64,000 bases of DNA from Gammaproteobacteria bacterium Ga0077536 (GCA_001464935.1 LNEL01000062.1:33116-97115), one strand, 5' to 3'. Counted from the stretch's first letter, positions 25,782 to 35,276 are shown. Made by a program: numbers and translations. Notes: a model not told the origin generated them from the letters alone.

Positions 25782-27215
25782 ATGGCGAAGTCCGACGCGG
25801 ATCTCGAACTCTGTTACCTGAGCGCCACCGAGGCCATCGCGAAATTCCAGTCGCGGGAGCTCTCGCCGGTCGAACTGACGCGCGCGCTGATCGCGCGTTC
25901 CGAAGCGCTGAATCCGACGCTGAACGTGCTGACCGAACTCAAGCGCGACACGGCGCTCACGGCCGCGCGCGCGGCGGAAGCGCGCTACAAGAATCCGCGC
26001 GGCGCGCGCCTGCGGCCGCTCGAAGGCGTGCCCGTGGCGATCAAGGATTTTCACCCGGTGAAGGGCGAGATCACGACCTTCGGCTCGCATGCGTTCAAGG
26101 ACTTCCGGCCCGCGCAGTCGGCGCCGACCGTCGATCGCCTGTTCAAGGCCGGCGCGATCCTGTTGTCGCGCACGACGACGCCGGAACTCGCGCACGGCGG
26201 GATCACGAAGAGCCCGCTGTGGGGCGTGTCGCGCAATCCGTGGAACCCGCGTTATACCTGCGGCGGATCGTCGGGCGGATCGGGCGCGGCGATTGCCGCC
26301 GGCATGACGACGATCGCCGATGGCACCGACGGTGGCGGCTCGATTCGCATTCCCGCGGCCATCAACGGGGTGTTCGGCTACAAGCCACCGTTCGGGCGCA
26401 ACCCGCTCGATCTCGAGCACCCGCTGGAAACCCTGCTGCATTACGGCCCGATCACGCGCAGCGTCGCCGACGGTGCGCTGATGCAGAACGTGATGTCAGG
26501 TCAGCATGTCGCCGATATCTGCTCGCTGCGCGAGAAACTCGAACTGACGATGAGCGGGCCCGGCATCCGCGGCATGAAGATCGCGTTTTCAATGAACCTG
26601 GGGTATTTCGAGGTGGCCGAGGACGTCCAGCAGAACACGCGTGAGGCCGTGCGCGCGATGAAGCGCCTCGGGGCGACGGTCGAGGAAGTCGATCTCGGCT
26701 GGGACTACACCGTGCTCGACGCGTGGCAGACCTGGTGGGAGGGGTTGTTCGCCGCGCTGTGCGGCGACCTGCTGCCACGCTGGCGCCACCAGATGACGCC
26801 GCTGGTCGTGAGGCTGCTCGAGGCAGGCCTCGGTCACAGCGGCGCCCGGCTCTACAAGTCGAACGTCGTGCGCGGCGCGATGTGGCAGAAGCTCGGGCCG
26901 ATACTCGAGAAATACGACGCGCTGATCACGCCGACCTGCGCGGTGTCGTGCCTCGACGCCGAGCACGACGACTCGGCAAAGGAACTGCTGATCAACGGTC
27001 GGCCGGTGCCGGCCTATGTCGGGTGGGCGATGACCTATCCGTTCAACATGATGTCGTGGTGTCCGGTCGCGAGCGTGCCCAGCGGCTTCGGCAGCACCGG
27101 CATGCCGACCGGGCTGCAGATCGTCGGTCGCACGTTCGATGATCCGACCGTGTTCAGAATCGCGGCGGCCTTCGAGAAGGCGCGCCCGTGGCGGGGCGTC
27201 AGACCGAAAATCTGA
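25782..27215 (+). CDS. amidase (amidase-signature family)
   Basis: 477-residue hydrolase of amide bonds. The Ser-cisSer-Lys triad is readable: Lys88 in GVPVAIKDF, Ser163 in CGGSSGGSGAA, Ser187 in DGGGSIRIPAA. Closest in look to aryl-amidase/GatA-like enzymes with the C-terminal PTGLQIVGRTFDDPTVFRIA. ATG 25782 is preceded by a G-run (25771-25776) as ribosome site; the open frame 5' of it runs through the terminator and is not coding. No GatB/GatC is near, so it is a stand-alone amidase. It converges with the PEP-CTERM gene, with 29 bases between stops. Confidence 0.92.
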   Translation: MAKSDADLELCYLSATEAIAKFQSRELSPVELTRALIARSEALNPTLNVLTELKRDTALTAARAAEARYKNPRGARLRPLEGVPVAIKDFHPVKGEITTFGSHAFKDFRPAQSAPTVDRLFKAGAILLSRTTTPELAHGGITKSPLWGVSRNPWNPRYTCGGSSGGSGAAIAAGMTTIADGTDGGGSIRIPAAINGVFGYKPPFGRNPLDLEHPLETLLHYGPITRSVADGALMQNVMSGQHVADICSLREKLELTMSGPGIRGMKIAFSMNLGYFEVAEDVQQNTREAVRAMKRLGATVEEVDLGWDYTVLDAWQTWWEGLFAALCGDLLPRWRHQMTPLVVRLLEAGLGHSGARLYKSNVVRGAMWQKLGPILEKYDALITPTCAVSCLDAEHDDSAKELLINGRPVPAYVGWAMTYPFNMMSWCPVASVPSGFGSTGMPTGLQIVGRTFDDPTVFRIAAAFEKARPWRGVRPKI

Positions 27216-27244
27216 TTGCGCGCCAGCGGCCGCCTGCCGGGCGC

Positions 27245-28036
27245 TCAGCCGGCGCGTCGACGCAGCAGGAAGCTGCCGATCACACTCGTGCCCAGCAGCA
27301 GCACGCTGCTCGGCAGCGGCACCGGGGCCGGCGACTGGGCCGGCAGCGGCGCGGCGGCGAGCGACGCGACTTCGATCGCGGTCAGGGCGCCGCTGTAGAG
27401 GCGCATGAATGCAATCGCGCCGCCCGAATACTCGCCCTGGCCGTTGCCGACGGTGTTGTCGAGAAAGAAGTTCAGCGTGTCGGCGTTGCTCAGGTGCAGC
27501 GTATTCGTGTTGAACGAAATCCCCTGCACGCCATTCACGTAGCCGCGAACACGATTGCCCTGCGCCGTCAGCGCGACGTGCTGAAAGCCCGTATCGCTGA
27601 CCGTGCCACCCGCGTTGCTGCTGCCGGTCCACACGTTCAGCCGATCGTCCGGATCGACATACAGCCCGTTGTCGGTGCTGCGGTCCCTGACGTCGACGAG
27701 GCGACGGAAGCCGCTGGTGCCGGTGAAGTCGAACACCATCTCGATCGAGTACGAGGTCCGGTTGATCAGCGACGCGGTCGACAGGCTGAGGCCGCCCTGC
27801 TCGCTGGCCGTGCCGCCGAAGTTGTAGACGATGCGCGTTTCGCCGAACACCTGCGTGGTGCCGAAATTTGAAGCGCCCAGCGGATCGACCGCCGTCAGCG
27901 CCGGCGCACCGCTTTCCTCGGCGAGCAGCGTGCCGTCGAAGAGATAAGTGGCTTCAAGGGTGGCTGCCTGCGCGGTCCAGCCGAGCGTTGAGGCCAGGGC
28001 CAGCGAGGACAGGGTGCGAACGAAACCGGATTTCAT
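27245..28036 (-). CDS. PEP-CTERM-type exported protein with LamG-like domain
   Basis: 263 residues. Signal peptide about 1-24 (cleavage after AQA), a concanavalin/LamG-like beta-sandwich at about 50-215 (YSIEMVFDFTG, RLNVWTGSS, VALTAQGNRVRGYVNG), then a C-terminal sorting signal 239-263: VPLPSS, a hydrophobic helix and RRR. This is the PEP-CTERM tripartite tail that exosortase recognises, in the VPLPSS variant. ATG 28036 is the start of the signal peptide. No exosortase gene is in the window. Probably secreted to the envelope or extracellular matrix. Confidence 0.88.
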   Translation of the reverse strand: MKSGFVRTLSSLALASTLGWTAQAATLEATYLFDGTLLAEESGAPALTAVDPLGASNFGTTQVFGETRIVYNFGGTASEQGGLSLSTASLINRTSYSIEMVFDFTGTSGFRRLVDVRDRSTDNGLYVDPDDRLNVWTGSSNAGGTVSDTGFQHVALTAQGNRVRGYVNGVQGISFNTNTLHLSNADTLNFFLDNTVGNGQGEYSGGAIAFMRLYSGALTAIEVASLAAAPLPAQSPAPVPLPSSVLLLGTSVIGSFLLRRRAG

Positions 28037-28206
28037 GGACTCTCCATCTGGGCGCGGGGCGCCGTGCGTGTTGGAGAGCAAGATAGTCAGTCGGAGCGCG
28101 TGCCGTTGCGACTTCCATCGCAGTCGACGGGGACCAAACGTTGCAGATCGTGGAAGGCGGAAGACGCGCGCCGCCAACTGCGACGCGCGTCACGGGACGT
28201 GCGGGC

Positions 28207-29397
28207 TCAGAGCACCTGGCAGACGGCGTCGCAGAAGTAGTCGATGTTCTGCTGGTTGATGCCGGCGACGTTGATGCGGCTCGAGTCCACCATGTAGATG
28301 CTGTATTCGTTCTTCAGGCGCTGCACCTGATCCTTGCTGAGGCCGAGGAACGAGAACATGCCGAGCTGCTGCGGAATAAAGTCAAAGCGCGGGCTGCCCA
28401 GGCGCTCTCGGAACTTGCCCGCGAGCTGCCCGCGCAGGCCGTTGATGCGGTCGCGCATCGAGGCGAGCTCCACACGCCAGTCCGCGGTCAGCTGCGCGTC
28501 CTTGAGGATGCGGCCGACGAGTGCGCCACCGTAGTTCGGTGGCATCGAATACACACCGCGCGCCACGTTCTGAATCTGACCGTAGACGATGTCGGTCTGC
28601 GCCGCGTTCGGCGACAGCAGTGACAGCGCGCCGACGCGCTCGCGATACAGGCCGAAGTTCTTCGAGCACGAGCTCGCGACGACGAGCTCGGGCACCGAGG
28701 CCGCCAGCTTGCGCACGCCATAGGCATCTTCATCGAGGCCGGTGCCGAGTCCGAGGTACGCGAGATCGACGAACGGCGTGAAGCCGCGCTCGACGGCGAG
28801 TGTCGCCACCGCGTCCCATTGCGCCGGCTTCAGATCGACGCCGCAGGGGTTGTGGCAGCAGCCGTGCAGCAGGACGAGGTCGCCGGCCGGAATCGCCGCC
28901 AGCGCGCTCAGCATGGCGTCGACTTTCAGGCCCTGGCTCGCCGCGTCGTAGTACGGATAGGTCTTGATTTCGAGGCCCGCGTCGCCGAGCAGCGGCACGT
29001 GGTTCGCCCAGGTCGGATCGGACACCCAGATCGCGGCGCCGGGCTTCGCGCGATTGATCAGTTCCGCCGCGATGCGCAGCGCGCCGCAGCCGCCGGGCGC
29101 CTGCACGGTGCGAATCAGGCCGGCTTTCAGCGCCGGATGATCGGCGCCGAAGATCAGCTGCTCGATGCCGGTGTTGAAATCCGGATCGCCGGGCGGGCCG
29201 ACGTAGGTCTTGCTGGTTTCCGCCGCGTGATGCAGTTCGTCCGCGCGTTTCACGCAGTCGAGAATCGGCGTGTGGCCGGCTTCGTCCTTGTACACGCCGA
29301 CGCCGAGGTCGACGCGCTTCGGATTCGTGTCCTGGCGGTAAGCCGCCATCAGGCCGAGGATGGGATCGGGGTTCAGGGCTTTGAGCGTTTCGAACAT
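28207..29397 (-). CDS. aspartate/aromatic amino-acid aminotransferase (class I, AspC/TyrB type)
   Basis: PLP enzyme moving amino groups between aspartate or aromatic amino acids and 2-oxoglutarate. 396 residues, the family length. Start MFETLKALNPDPILGLMAAYRQD and VDLGVGVYKDEAG are AspC/TyrB hallmarks; GGCGALR, HGCCHNPCGVD and the PLP lysine in SSCSKNFGLYRERVGAL follow. Ends with INVAGINQQNIDYFCDAV, near the substrate arginine region. ATG 29397 is well placed. Choice between aspartate and aromatic specificity cannot be made by eye. The 118-base gap upstream separates it from the next minus-strand gene. Confidence 0.95.
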   Translation of the reverse strand: MFETLKALNPDPILGLMAAYRQDTNPKRVDLGVGVYKDEAGHTPILDCVKRADELHHAAETSKTYVGPPGDPDFNTGIEQLIFGADHPALKAGLIRTVQAPGGCGALRIAAELINRAKPGAAIWVSDPTWANHVPLLGDAGLEIKTYPYYDAASQGLKVDAMLSALAAIPAGDLVLLHGCCHNPCGVDLKPAQWDAVATLAVERGFTPFVDLAYLGLGTGLDEDAYGVRKLAASVPELVVASSCSKNFGLYRERVGALSLLSPNAAQTDIVYGQIQNVARGVYSMPPNYGGALVGRILKDAQLTADWRVELASMRDRINGLRGQLAGKFRERLGSPRFDFIPQQLGMFSFLGLSKDQVQRLKNEYSIYMVDSSRINVAGINQQNIDYFCDAVCQVL

Positions 29398-29515
29398 GGC
29401 GGTTGTGATCGTCCGGGTTGTCTGCCGACGCGGCACGGGTGGATGGAAACCGGCGCGCATGATACCGCCGGGCGCAGGTCATGACCATGCAGTGCGGCAA
29501 AGCCGCCGCGCCGAA

Positions 29516-29941
29516 TCAGCGCACGAAGCACCGTCGGGCCGCTGAGGCATAGCGCAGTTCGTCGAGTTCGCGCTCGGTGCGGACCCGGCGATCCTCGCCG
29601 ACGTAGTCCTGGATGGCCGAGAACGGCAGGAAGTAGAAGCCGGGCGTGAAAATCGTCCCGATGAACACGGCCGCGCGATTGCGCGGGTCGTCGGTGTATG
29701 GCGGCCGGTAATCGTACTGGGTGCGCATCAGCGCGACGCGGCGCTCGTAGAGTTCGCTGCAGCTCAGATCCGCGGGCGCGGGTGCGACCTGGGGCGCCGA
29801 CGGGCCGAGCAGCAGTCGCCGGCCGTCCCGGGCGCGGTCGCGCGCGAACGCCTCGGCATGGGCCTGGACGGTGGGCCAGTCCGGCTGGGCCTCGGCGGCG
29901 GTGGCCGCCAGCAGCAGCAGCGGCAATATCAGGTGACGCAT
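29516..29941 (-). CDS. small exported protein of unknown function
   Basis: 141 residues with a clear signal peptide (1-18, MRHLILPLLLLAATAAEA). The mature part has a Cys in DLSCSELYERRVALMR, a second Cys at the very end (AARRCFVR), and a short hydrophobic stretch AAVFIGTIFTPGFYFLPF. The two cysteines may form a disulfide. I recognise no domain. It stands divergent from dnaE2; the 182-base region between them carries the LexA box, which lies next to dnaE2. Confidence 0.65.
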   Translation of the reverse strand: MRHLILPLLLLAATAAEAQPDWPTVQAHAEAFARDRARDGRRLLLGPSAPQVAPAPADLSCSELYERRVALMRTQYDYRPPYTDDPRNRAAVFIGTIFTPGFYFLPFSAIQDYVGEDRRVRTERELDELRYASAARRCFVR

Positions 29942-30085
29942 CGACCTCCCTCCCGAATGCCAGTATGGCTTTCTCTCCGTTCGCGCTGTGTCGGCCGGCC
30001 GGCAGGGGGCTTGAGGGCCGGCACCCCGAGCGCTGCGCCGGGGGCGGCCGGCGCTGCCATTGACGGCGGGCGCCGGCGCCGCTCA

Positions 30086-30109
30086 AATACTGTATATAAA
30101 TACAGTATT
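30086..30109. promoter_or_regulatory. LexA (SOS) box upstream of dnaE2
   Basis: TACTGTATATAAATACAGTA at 30088-30107 matches the E. coli-type LexA consensus CTG-N10-CAG. Including flanks, 10-base arms (30086-30095 and 30100-30109) are perfect inverted repeats around 4 bases. It ends 14 bases before the dnaE2 ATG, so DNA damage should relieve LexA repression of that gene. The box is not close to the start of the divergent exported protein (145 bases). Confidence 0.96.
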
Positions 30110-30123
30110 CCGGTTCGCCCACG

Positions 30124-33100
30124 ATGCCCGACCCCGACTATGCAGAACTCCACTGCGTCAGCAATTTCAGCTTCCTGAGAGGCGCCTCGCATCCCGAGGA
30201 ACTGGTGCGGCAGGCGGCGGCGCTCGGCTATCGGGCGCTCGCGCTGACCGATGAATGCTCGCTGGCCGGCATGGTGCGGGCCCATGTCGCGGCCGGGGAG
30301 GCCGGCTGCCGGCTCATCGTCGGCAGCGAACTCGGCCTCGACGACGGGCTGCGTGTGGTGCTGCTGGTGCCGGACGCCGCCGGCTATGCGGCGCTTTCGC
30401 GCCTGATCAGCCAGGCCCGCCGCCAGTGCGCGAAGGGCAGTTACCGGCTGGCGCGGGCGGATCTGGCGGCCGCCGCGCCGCGGCTGCTCGCGCTATGGCT
30501 GCCAGGGCACGAGCCTGATGCTGCGGCCGGCCGCTGGCTGGCGGCCCATTTCCGCGGCCGGCTCTGGATTGCGGTCGAGCGGCTGTACGAAGGCGACGAT
30601 CTCGCGCGTCTGCAGACCCTGCAGACGCTGGGGGCGAGCCTCGGCCTGCCGCTCGTCGCCACCGGCGACGTTCACATGCATCTGCCCGCGCGGCGCCCGT
30701 TGCTCGACGTGCTGACGGCCATCCGCGTCCGACGTCCGCTCGCGCAGGTGGGCGATGCGCTGTTCCAGAACGGCGAGCGTTACCTGCGGCCCCGCTCGCG
30801 GCTGGCACGGCTCTACCCGGCAGCTCTGCTCACCGAAGCGGCGCGCATCGCCGATCGCTGCCGGTTCTCGCTGAAGGAGCTGCGCTATGCCTATCCGCGC
30901 GAACTGGTGCCACCCCAGCTCACGCCGACCACGCATCTGCGCGGACTGACGCTGCGCGGCGCGGCGCAGCGCTGGCCGCGCGGCATGCCCGCGCCCGTGC
31001 GCGCGCAGGTCGAACACGAACTGACGCTGATCGCGGAGCTCGGTTACGAAGCCTTCTTCCTGACGGTGCACGACATCGTCCGCTATGCGCGCAGCCGCGG
31101 CATCCTGTGCCAGGGGCGCGGTTCGGCGGCGAATTCGGCGGTGTGCTACTGCCTGCGGATCACGGAGGTCGATCCGGCGCGCATGGAGATGCTGTTCGAA
31201 CGGTTCATCTCGCGCGAACGCGGCGAGCCGCCCGACATCGACGTCGACTTCGAGCACGAGCGGCGCGAGGAGGTGATCCAGTACATCTACCGCAAGTACG
31301 GTCGCCAGCGCGCGGCGCTCGCCGCCACCGTGATCAGCTATCGCGCGCGCAGCGCGATCCGCGATGTCGGCAAGGCGCTGGGCCTGTCAGTCGAGCAGGT
31401 CGATCGCATCGCGCGCAACGTGTACTGGTGGGATGGGGCGACGGGCGTCGCGGAGCGGCTGCGCGAAGTCGGTTTCGACCCGGCCCATCCGGTGATGCAG
31501 CGGCTGCAGATGCTGGTCGCCGAACTGATCGGCTTTCCCCGGCATCTGTCGCAGCACGTCGGCGGCTTCGTGATCTCCGACGGGCCGCTCGACGAACTCG
31601 TGCCGATCGAGAACGCCGCGATGCCGGATCGCACCGTCATCCAGTGGGACAAGGACGATCTCGAAGCGCTCGGCCTGCTGAAAGTCGACTGCCTGTCGCT
31701 CGGCATGCTGTCGGCGCTCCGCCGCGCCTGCGATCTCGTCGCGGCGCGCCACGGCCGTCCGTTCGCGCTCGGCGACGTGCCGGCGGACGACGCCGACACC
31801 TACGCGATGATCCAGCGCGCCGACACCGTCGGCGTGTTCCAGATCGAATCGCGCGCGCAGATGGTGATGCTGCCGCGGCTCAGGCCCGCGTGTTATTACG
31901 ACCTCGTGATCGAGGTCGCGATCATCCGCCCGGGCCCGATCCAGGGTGAGATGGTGCATCCGTATCTGCGGCGGCGTAACGGCGAGGAGGCGATCGAATA
32001 TCCGAGCGAGGCCGTACGCGGCGTGCTCGAGCGCACGCTCGGCGTGCCGCTGTTCCAGGAGCAGGTGATCAAGCTCGCGATGGTCGCGGCCGGTTTCACG
32101 CCGGGCGAGGCCGATCAGCTGCGGCGTTCGATGGCGGCATGGAAGCGCAGCGGGGGGCTCGGCCATTTCGAGGCGAAGCTGATCAACGGCATGCGCGAAC
32201 GCGGCTACGACGAACAGTTCGCGCAGCGCATCTTCAACCAGATCCAGGGCTTCGGCGAATACGGCTTTCCCGAATCGCACGCGGCGAGTTTTGCGCTGCT
32301 CGCCTATGTGTCCGCGTGGTTCAAATGCCACGAGCCCGCGGCCTATGTCTGCGCGCTGCTGAACAGTCAGCCGATGGGCTTCTATGCGCCGTCGCAGCTC
32401 GTGCAGGACGCCCGGCGCCACGGCGTGGCGGTGCGCCCGATCGACGTGCTCGAGAGTGACTGGGACTGCAGTCTCGACATCGCAGCGCCGGATCGGGAAC
32501 CGGCGCTGCGGCTGGGCTTCAGGCTCGTCAAGGGTCTGCCGCAGACGGCAGCCGAACGCCTCGTCGCCGCGCGCGCGTCGGCCCCGTTCGCCGACGTGCA
32601 GGATCTCGCGCGCCGCGCGGGCCTCGATCGACGCGAACTCGCGGCCCTCGGCGCGGCGGGCGCGCTGGCGGGCATCGCCGGCCATCGCCATCGCGCACGC
32701 TGGTCCGCGCTGGGCGTCGAAGCGCCGTTGCCGCTGCTGGGCAACGCCGGCGTGCGTGAGGGGCAGCCGCTGCTGCGCAAGCCCGCCGAAGGCGAGGACA
32801 TCATCGCCGACTATGCGTCCACCGGCCTGACGCTGGGCCGGCATCCGCTCGAACTCCTGCGGCCACGACTGGACCGTCTCGGCTGCGTCACCGCCTTCGA
32901 GATCCACCAGCTGCCGCACGGCGCGCCCGTGCACATCGCCGGGCTCGTCGTGATGCGTCAGCGGCCGGGCACGGCGACGGGCGTGGTGTTCGTCACGCTC
33001 GAGGATGAAAGCGGGTCGGGCAACGTGATCGTCTGGTCCAGCCTGGTCGAGGCGCAGCGTCGCGAACTGCTCGGCTCACGCCTGATGGGCGTGGTCGGCG

Positions 33101-33204
33101 AGGTGCAGCGCGAAGGATCGATCGTGCACGTGATCGCGCGGCGGCTCCACGACTATTCCGCGCTGCTGGGCCGGCTGCCGACCGCCTCGCGCGATTTTCA
33201 CTGA
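30124..33204 (+). CDS. dnaE2: error-prone DNA polymerase DnaE2 (ImuC)
   Basis: Second alpha-type C-family polymerase used in SOS translesion synthesis. 1026 residues, shorter than replicative DnaE (about 1160). PHP domain about 1-200 (starts YAELHCVSNFSFLRGASHPEEL), palm with catalytic aspartates in PDIDVDFEHERR at 370-381, fingers with GFPESHAASFALLAY, helix-hairpin-helix region, OB domain, and the C-terminal SRDFH typical of DnaE2. ATG 30124 follows the LexA box so closely that there is no ribosome site between. The usual imuA-imuB partners are not adjacent. Its 3' end overlaps the convergent GFA gene by 7 bases. Confidence 0.96.
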   Translation: MPDPDYAELHCVSNFSFLRGASHPEELVRQAAALGYRALALTDECSLAGMVRAHVAAGEAGCRLIVGSELGLDDGLRVVLLVPDAAGYAALSRLISQARRQCAKGSYRLARADLAAAAPRLLALWLPGHEPDAAAGRWLAAHFRGRLWIAVERLYEGDDLARLQTLQTLGASLGLPLVATGDVHMHLPARRPLLDVLTAIRVRRPLAQVGDALFQNGERYLRPRSRLARLYPAALLTEAARIADRCRFSLKELRYAYPRELVPPQLTPTTHLRGLTLRGAAQRWPRGMPAPVRAQVEHELTLIAELGYEAFFLTVHDIVRYARSRGILCQGRGSAANSAVCYCLRITEVDPARMEMLFERFISRERGEPPDIDVDFEHERREEVIQYIYRKYGRQRAALAATVISYRARSAIRDVGKALGLSVEQVDRIARNVYWWDGATGVAERLREVGFDPAHPVMQRLQMLVAELIGFPRHLSQHVGGFVISDGPLDELVPIENAAMPDRTVIQWDKDDLEALGLLKVDCLSLGMLSALRRACDLVAARHGRPFALGDVPADDADTYAMIQRADTVGVFQIESRAQMVMLPRLRPACYYDLVIEVAIIRPGPIQGEMVHPYLRRRNGEEAIEYPSEAVRGVLERTLGVPLFQEQVIKLAMVAAGFTPGEADQLRRSMAAWKRSGGLGHFEAKLINGMRERGYDEQFAQRIFNQIQGFGEYGFPESHAASFALLAYVSAWFKCHEPAAYVCALLNSQPMGFYAPSQLVQDARRHGVAVRPIDVLESDWDCSLDIAAPDREPALRLGFRLVKGLPQTAAERLVAARASAPFADVQDLARRAGLDRRELAALGAAGALAGIAGHRHRARWSALGVEAPLPLLGNAGVREGQPLLRKPAEGEDIIADYASTGLTLGRHPLELLRPRLDRLGCVTAFEIHQLPHGAPVHIAGLVVMRQRPGTATGVVFVTLEDESGSGNVIVWSSLVEAQRRELLGSRLMGVVGEVQREGSIVHVIARRLHDYSALLGRLPTASRDFH

Positions 33205-33665
33205 GCGGGCGCGCTGCCGTGGGCGAGGGCGAGCAGGTGCGCGAGATCGGCCGGCGTCGGCGTGCCCGCGATGCGCGGCACCTCCGGCGCAAGGGTGTCC
33301 CACGGCTGCGCGCTGTCGGTCCAGATGTGGGCAACGAGCCGGAACTGGCCCGGATCGTCGAAGCTCGCGGCGCTGAGGCCCTGGATGTCCGGGATCAGAT
33401 CGGCCCTCGCCGCGAGCGGTGAGCCGCATTCGACGCAGAAGCCACGCCACGTCCGCTGGCCGCTGGTCCCGATGCGCGGCGAATAGGTCGGCTCGCCCTG
33501 TGTGAAACGCACGTCCACCTTGCGGAACACCACGTTCACCGCGCCACCGCCGCCGCTCGCACGCTGGCATTCACGACAGTGGCACACCCACATGAACATC
33601 GGCGCCGCGTCGCATTCGTAGCGCACGGCGCCGCAGGCGCAACCACCACTCAGTCGTTCAGGCAT
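33198..33665 (-). CDS. GFA-family (glutathione-dependent formaldehyde-activating-like) zinc protein
   Basis: 155-residue protein of the CENP-V/GFA fold. Zinc ligands are seen in GGCACGAVRYEC, CHCRECQRASG and FCVECGSPL. The typical YxSSP motif is only partly recognisable. ATG 33665 was chosen because GAGGAG lies 9 bases upstream; a start five codons earlier is also open. Most members have no proven substrate and true Gfa activity should not be assumed. The VOC gene ends 21 bases... upstream on the same strand, so the two probably share a transcript (VOC first). Confidence 0.87.
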   Translation of the reverse strand: MPERLSGGCACGAVRYECDAAPMFMWVCHCRECQRASGGGGAVNVVFRKVDVRFTQGEPTYSPRIGTSGQRTWRGFCVECGSPLAARADLIPDIQGLSAASFDDPGQFRLVAHIWTDSAQPWDTLAPEVPRIAGTPTPADLAHLLALAHGSAPAQ

Positions 33666-33686
33666 CGACGTGCTCCTCAAGACGCC

Positions 33687-34145
33687 TCAAGGGGTCTGGT
33701 AACCGGCGGGATACTGGATGAACTCGAACAGGATGCCGAGGATCGACGTCGGGTGCGAGAACGTGAACTGCAGTTCATCGGCAAACGCGCGCCCGGCGAA
33801 ATCGACCGCCGGCAGCACCTGGCTCAGCGGTGCTTCGTCGACGAAGCGCACGGCTTTGCCGCGCAGGCTCGCCATCGTCGCCGCGACGTCGTCGACGGCG
33901 AACGCGATGTGATGCAGTCCCTCGCCGCGTTTGGCCAGGAAGTCCGCGATCACGCCGGTCTCGCCGGTCGGCGCCATCAGTTCGAAGTCGACCTTGCCGA
34001 CACGACACATGCGATAGCGCATGCCGTACGCCGGCACTTCGGTGACGTCGCTGGCCACCGCGTTGAACAGGTCGACGAACAGCGCCGTCGCCTGTTCGAG
34101 ATCGCGTACAGCGACGCCAACTTCAGTGATGCGTTTGATGTCCAT
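33687..34145 (-). CDS. VOC-superfamily protein, methylmalonyl-CoA epimerase-like
   Basis: 152 residues forming two beta-alpha-beta-beta-beta modules. The module order ITEVGVAVRDLEQATALF and GLHHIAFAVDDVAATMASLRGKAVRFVDEAP resembles methylmalonyl-CoA epimerase and glyoxalase I, and the metal-binding His (HHIAF) and a late Glu (FEFIQYP) are present; the first metal position near residue 7 is Glu rather than His. True epimerase activity is therefore uncertain. The gene is followed by GFA on the same strand. Confidence 0.82.
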   Translation of the reverse strand: MDIKRITEVGVAVRDLEQATALFVDLFNAVASDVTEVPAYGMRYRMCRVGKVDFELMAPTGETGVIADFLAKRGEGLHHIAFAVDDVAATMASLRGKAVRFVDEAPLSQVLPAVDFAGRAFADELQFTFSHPTSILGILFEFIQYPAGYQTP

Positions 34146-34338
34146 GGGCCAGCCTCGTCGATGAACGAAGCACCACGCAACGCCGTGCGCGACGCTGCGT
34201 CAAGCATAGCGCGATGTCACCGGCCCCGGGTGTCCGCCCTACAGCGATGGGTACGGTATCGCACAGACAGCCGGCACCGCATGCGCCTAGAGTCGGGCCA
34301 AGACAATGGACTTCCACCCAGCCCACGGAGACTCGGAC

Positions 34339-35001
34339 ATGCGAAAGACTCGAATACTGATGGCGGTCACCGCCGCACTGTTCATCGGCGGTTGCGCCAA
34401 CATGACGGAAGGCCAGAAGCGCACGGCCACGGGCTCGGGCGTCGGCGCCGCGACGGGCGCCGTCATTGGCGGCCTGGTGGGCGGCGGCAAGGCGGCAGCG
34501 ATTGGCGCCGGCGTCGGCGCTGCGGTAGGCGCGGGCGGCGGCTACCTGTGGAACGAGCGCATGGAAAAGCAGAAGCAGGACATGGAAGCAGCGACGGCCG
34601 GCACCGGCATCGCCGTCACGCAGACACCCGGCAATGAACTCAAGCTCGAGATCCCGAGCGATCTGTCCTTCGATACCGGCAAGGCAGAGGTCAAGAACAA
34701 CCTGCGCCCGGTGATCGACCGCTTCGCGCAAACCCTGCAGGCGAACCCCGGCACGACCGTGCGCATCGTCGGCCATACCGACACCACCGGTTCGGATGCC
34801 ATCAACGATCCGCTGTCGCTGCGACGTGCCGAGAGCGTGCGCGGCCAGTTGGCCTCGCGCGGCGTCGCGACCGCGCGGGTATCGGTCGAAGGCGCCGGAT
34901 CGCACCAGCCAATCGCGAGCAACGCGACCGTCGAAGGCCGCGCGCAGAACCGGCGCGTGGAAATCTTCATCGTGCAGCCGCCGGCCACGGCGCAGTACTG
35001 A
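34339..35001 (+). CDS. OmpA-family outer-membrane lipoprotein (YiaD-like)
   Basis: 220 residues. Lipoprotein signal peptide with lipobox FIGGC and lipidated Cys19; a glycine-zipper stretch at about 34-70 (GAATGAVIGGLVGGGKAAAIGAGVG); an OmpA C-terminal peptidoglycan-binding domain at about 105-212 with GHTDTTGSDAINDPLSLRRAESVRGQL and QNRRVEIFI. ATG 34339 follows GGAG at 34327-34330. Likely anchors the outer membrane to peptidoglycan. A small gene follows after 35 bases on the same strand. Confidence 0.93.
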   Translation: MRKTRILMAVTAALFIGGCANMTEGQKRTATGSGVGAATGAVIGGLVGGGKAAAIGAGVGAAVGAGGGYLWNERMEKQKQDMEAATAGTGIAVTQTPGNELKLEIPSDLSFDTGKAEVKNNLRPVIDRFAQTLQANPGTTVRIVGHTDTTGSDAINDPLSLRRAESVRGQLASRGVATARVSVEGAGSHQPIASNATVEGRAQNRRVEIFIVQPPATAQY

Positions 35002-35036
35002 ACGCCGCGCCACTCCCGCAAGATCAAGGATCGACC

Positions 35037-35252
35037 ATGTCATACGTCCGCGCCAGACAGGCCTTCAAGGACGCGCAGCGCGCGATCAAGTCCAACCACG
35101 ACGTGGCGCTGCTCGGCATCGTCGAGGGCTTGCTGCAGCTGACCTCCTCGCTCGAGAAGCACGTCGCCGAACTGCATTCGGAAATCGTGAAGTCGCGACA
35201 GGACGGTGGTGGACGCCGCGCGCCGCGCAAGTCGGGCACCGGCCCGGGCTGA
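35037..35252 (+). CDS. small protein of unknown function
   Basis: 71 residues starting MSYVRARQAFKDAQRAIKSN. The first 55 residues are predicted helical with a heptad-like hydrophobic pattern (VALLGIVEGLLQLTSSLEKHVAEL), followed by a basic, glycine-rich tail. No signal peptide. AAGGA lies 8 bases before the ATG. No family is recognised. Probably co-transcribed with the OmpA lipoprotein. A hairpin (35277-35302) follows its stop. Confidence 0.6.
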   Translation: MSYVRARQAFKDAQRAIKSNHDVALLGIVEGLLQLTSSLEKHVAELHSEIVKSRQDGGGRRAPRKSGTGPG

Positions 35253-35276
35253 CGGCGCGGGGCAGGTCGTTTCTGC

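Noticed and set aside
28037..28206. Region between the aminotransferase and PEP-CTERM gene as a small gene
   Set aside because: No start with ribosome site and no recognisable product on either strand.
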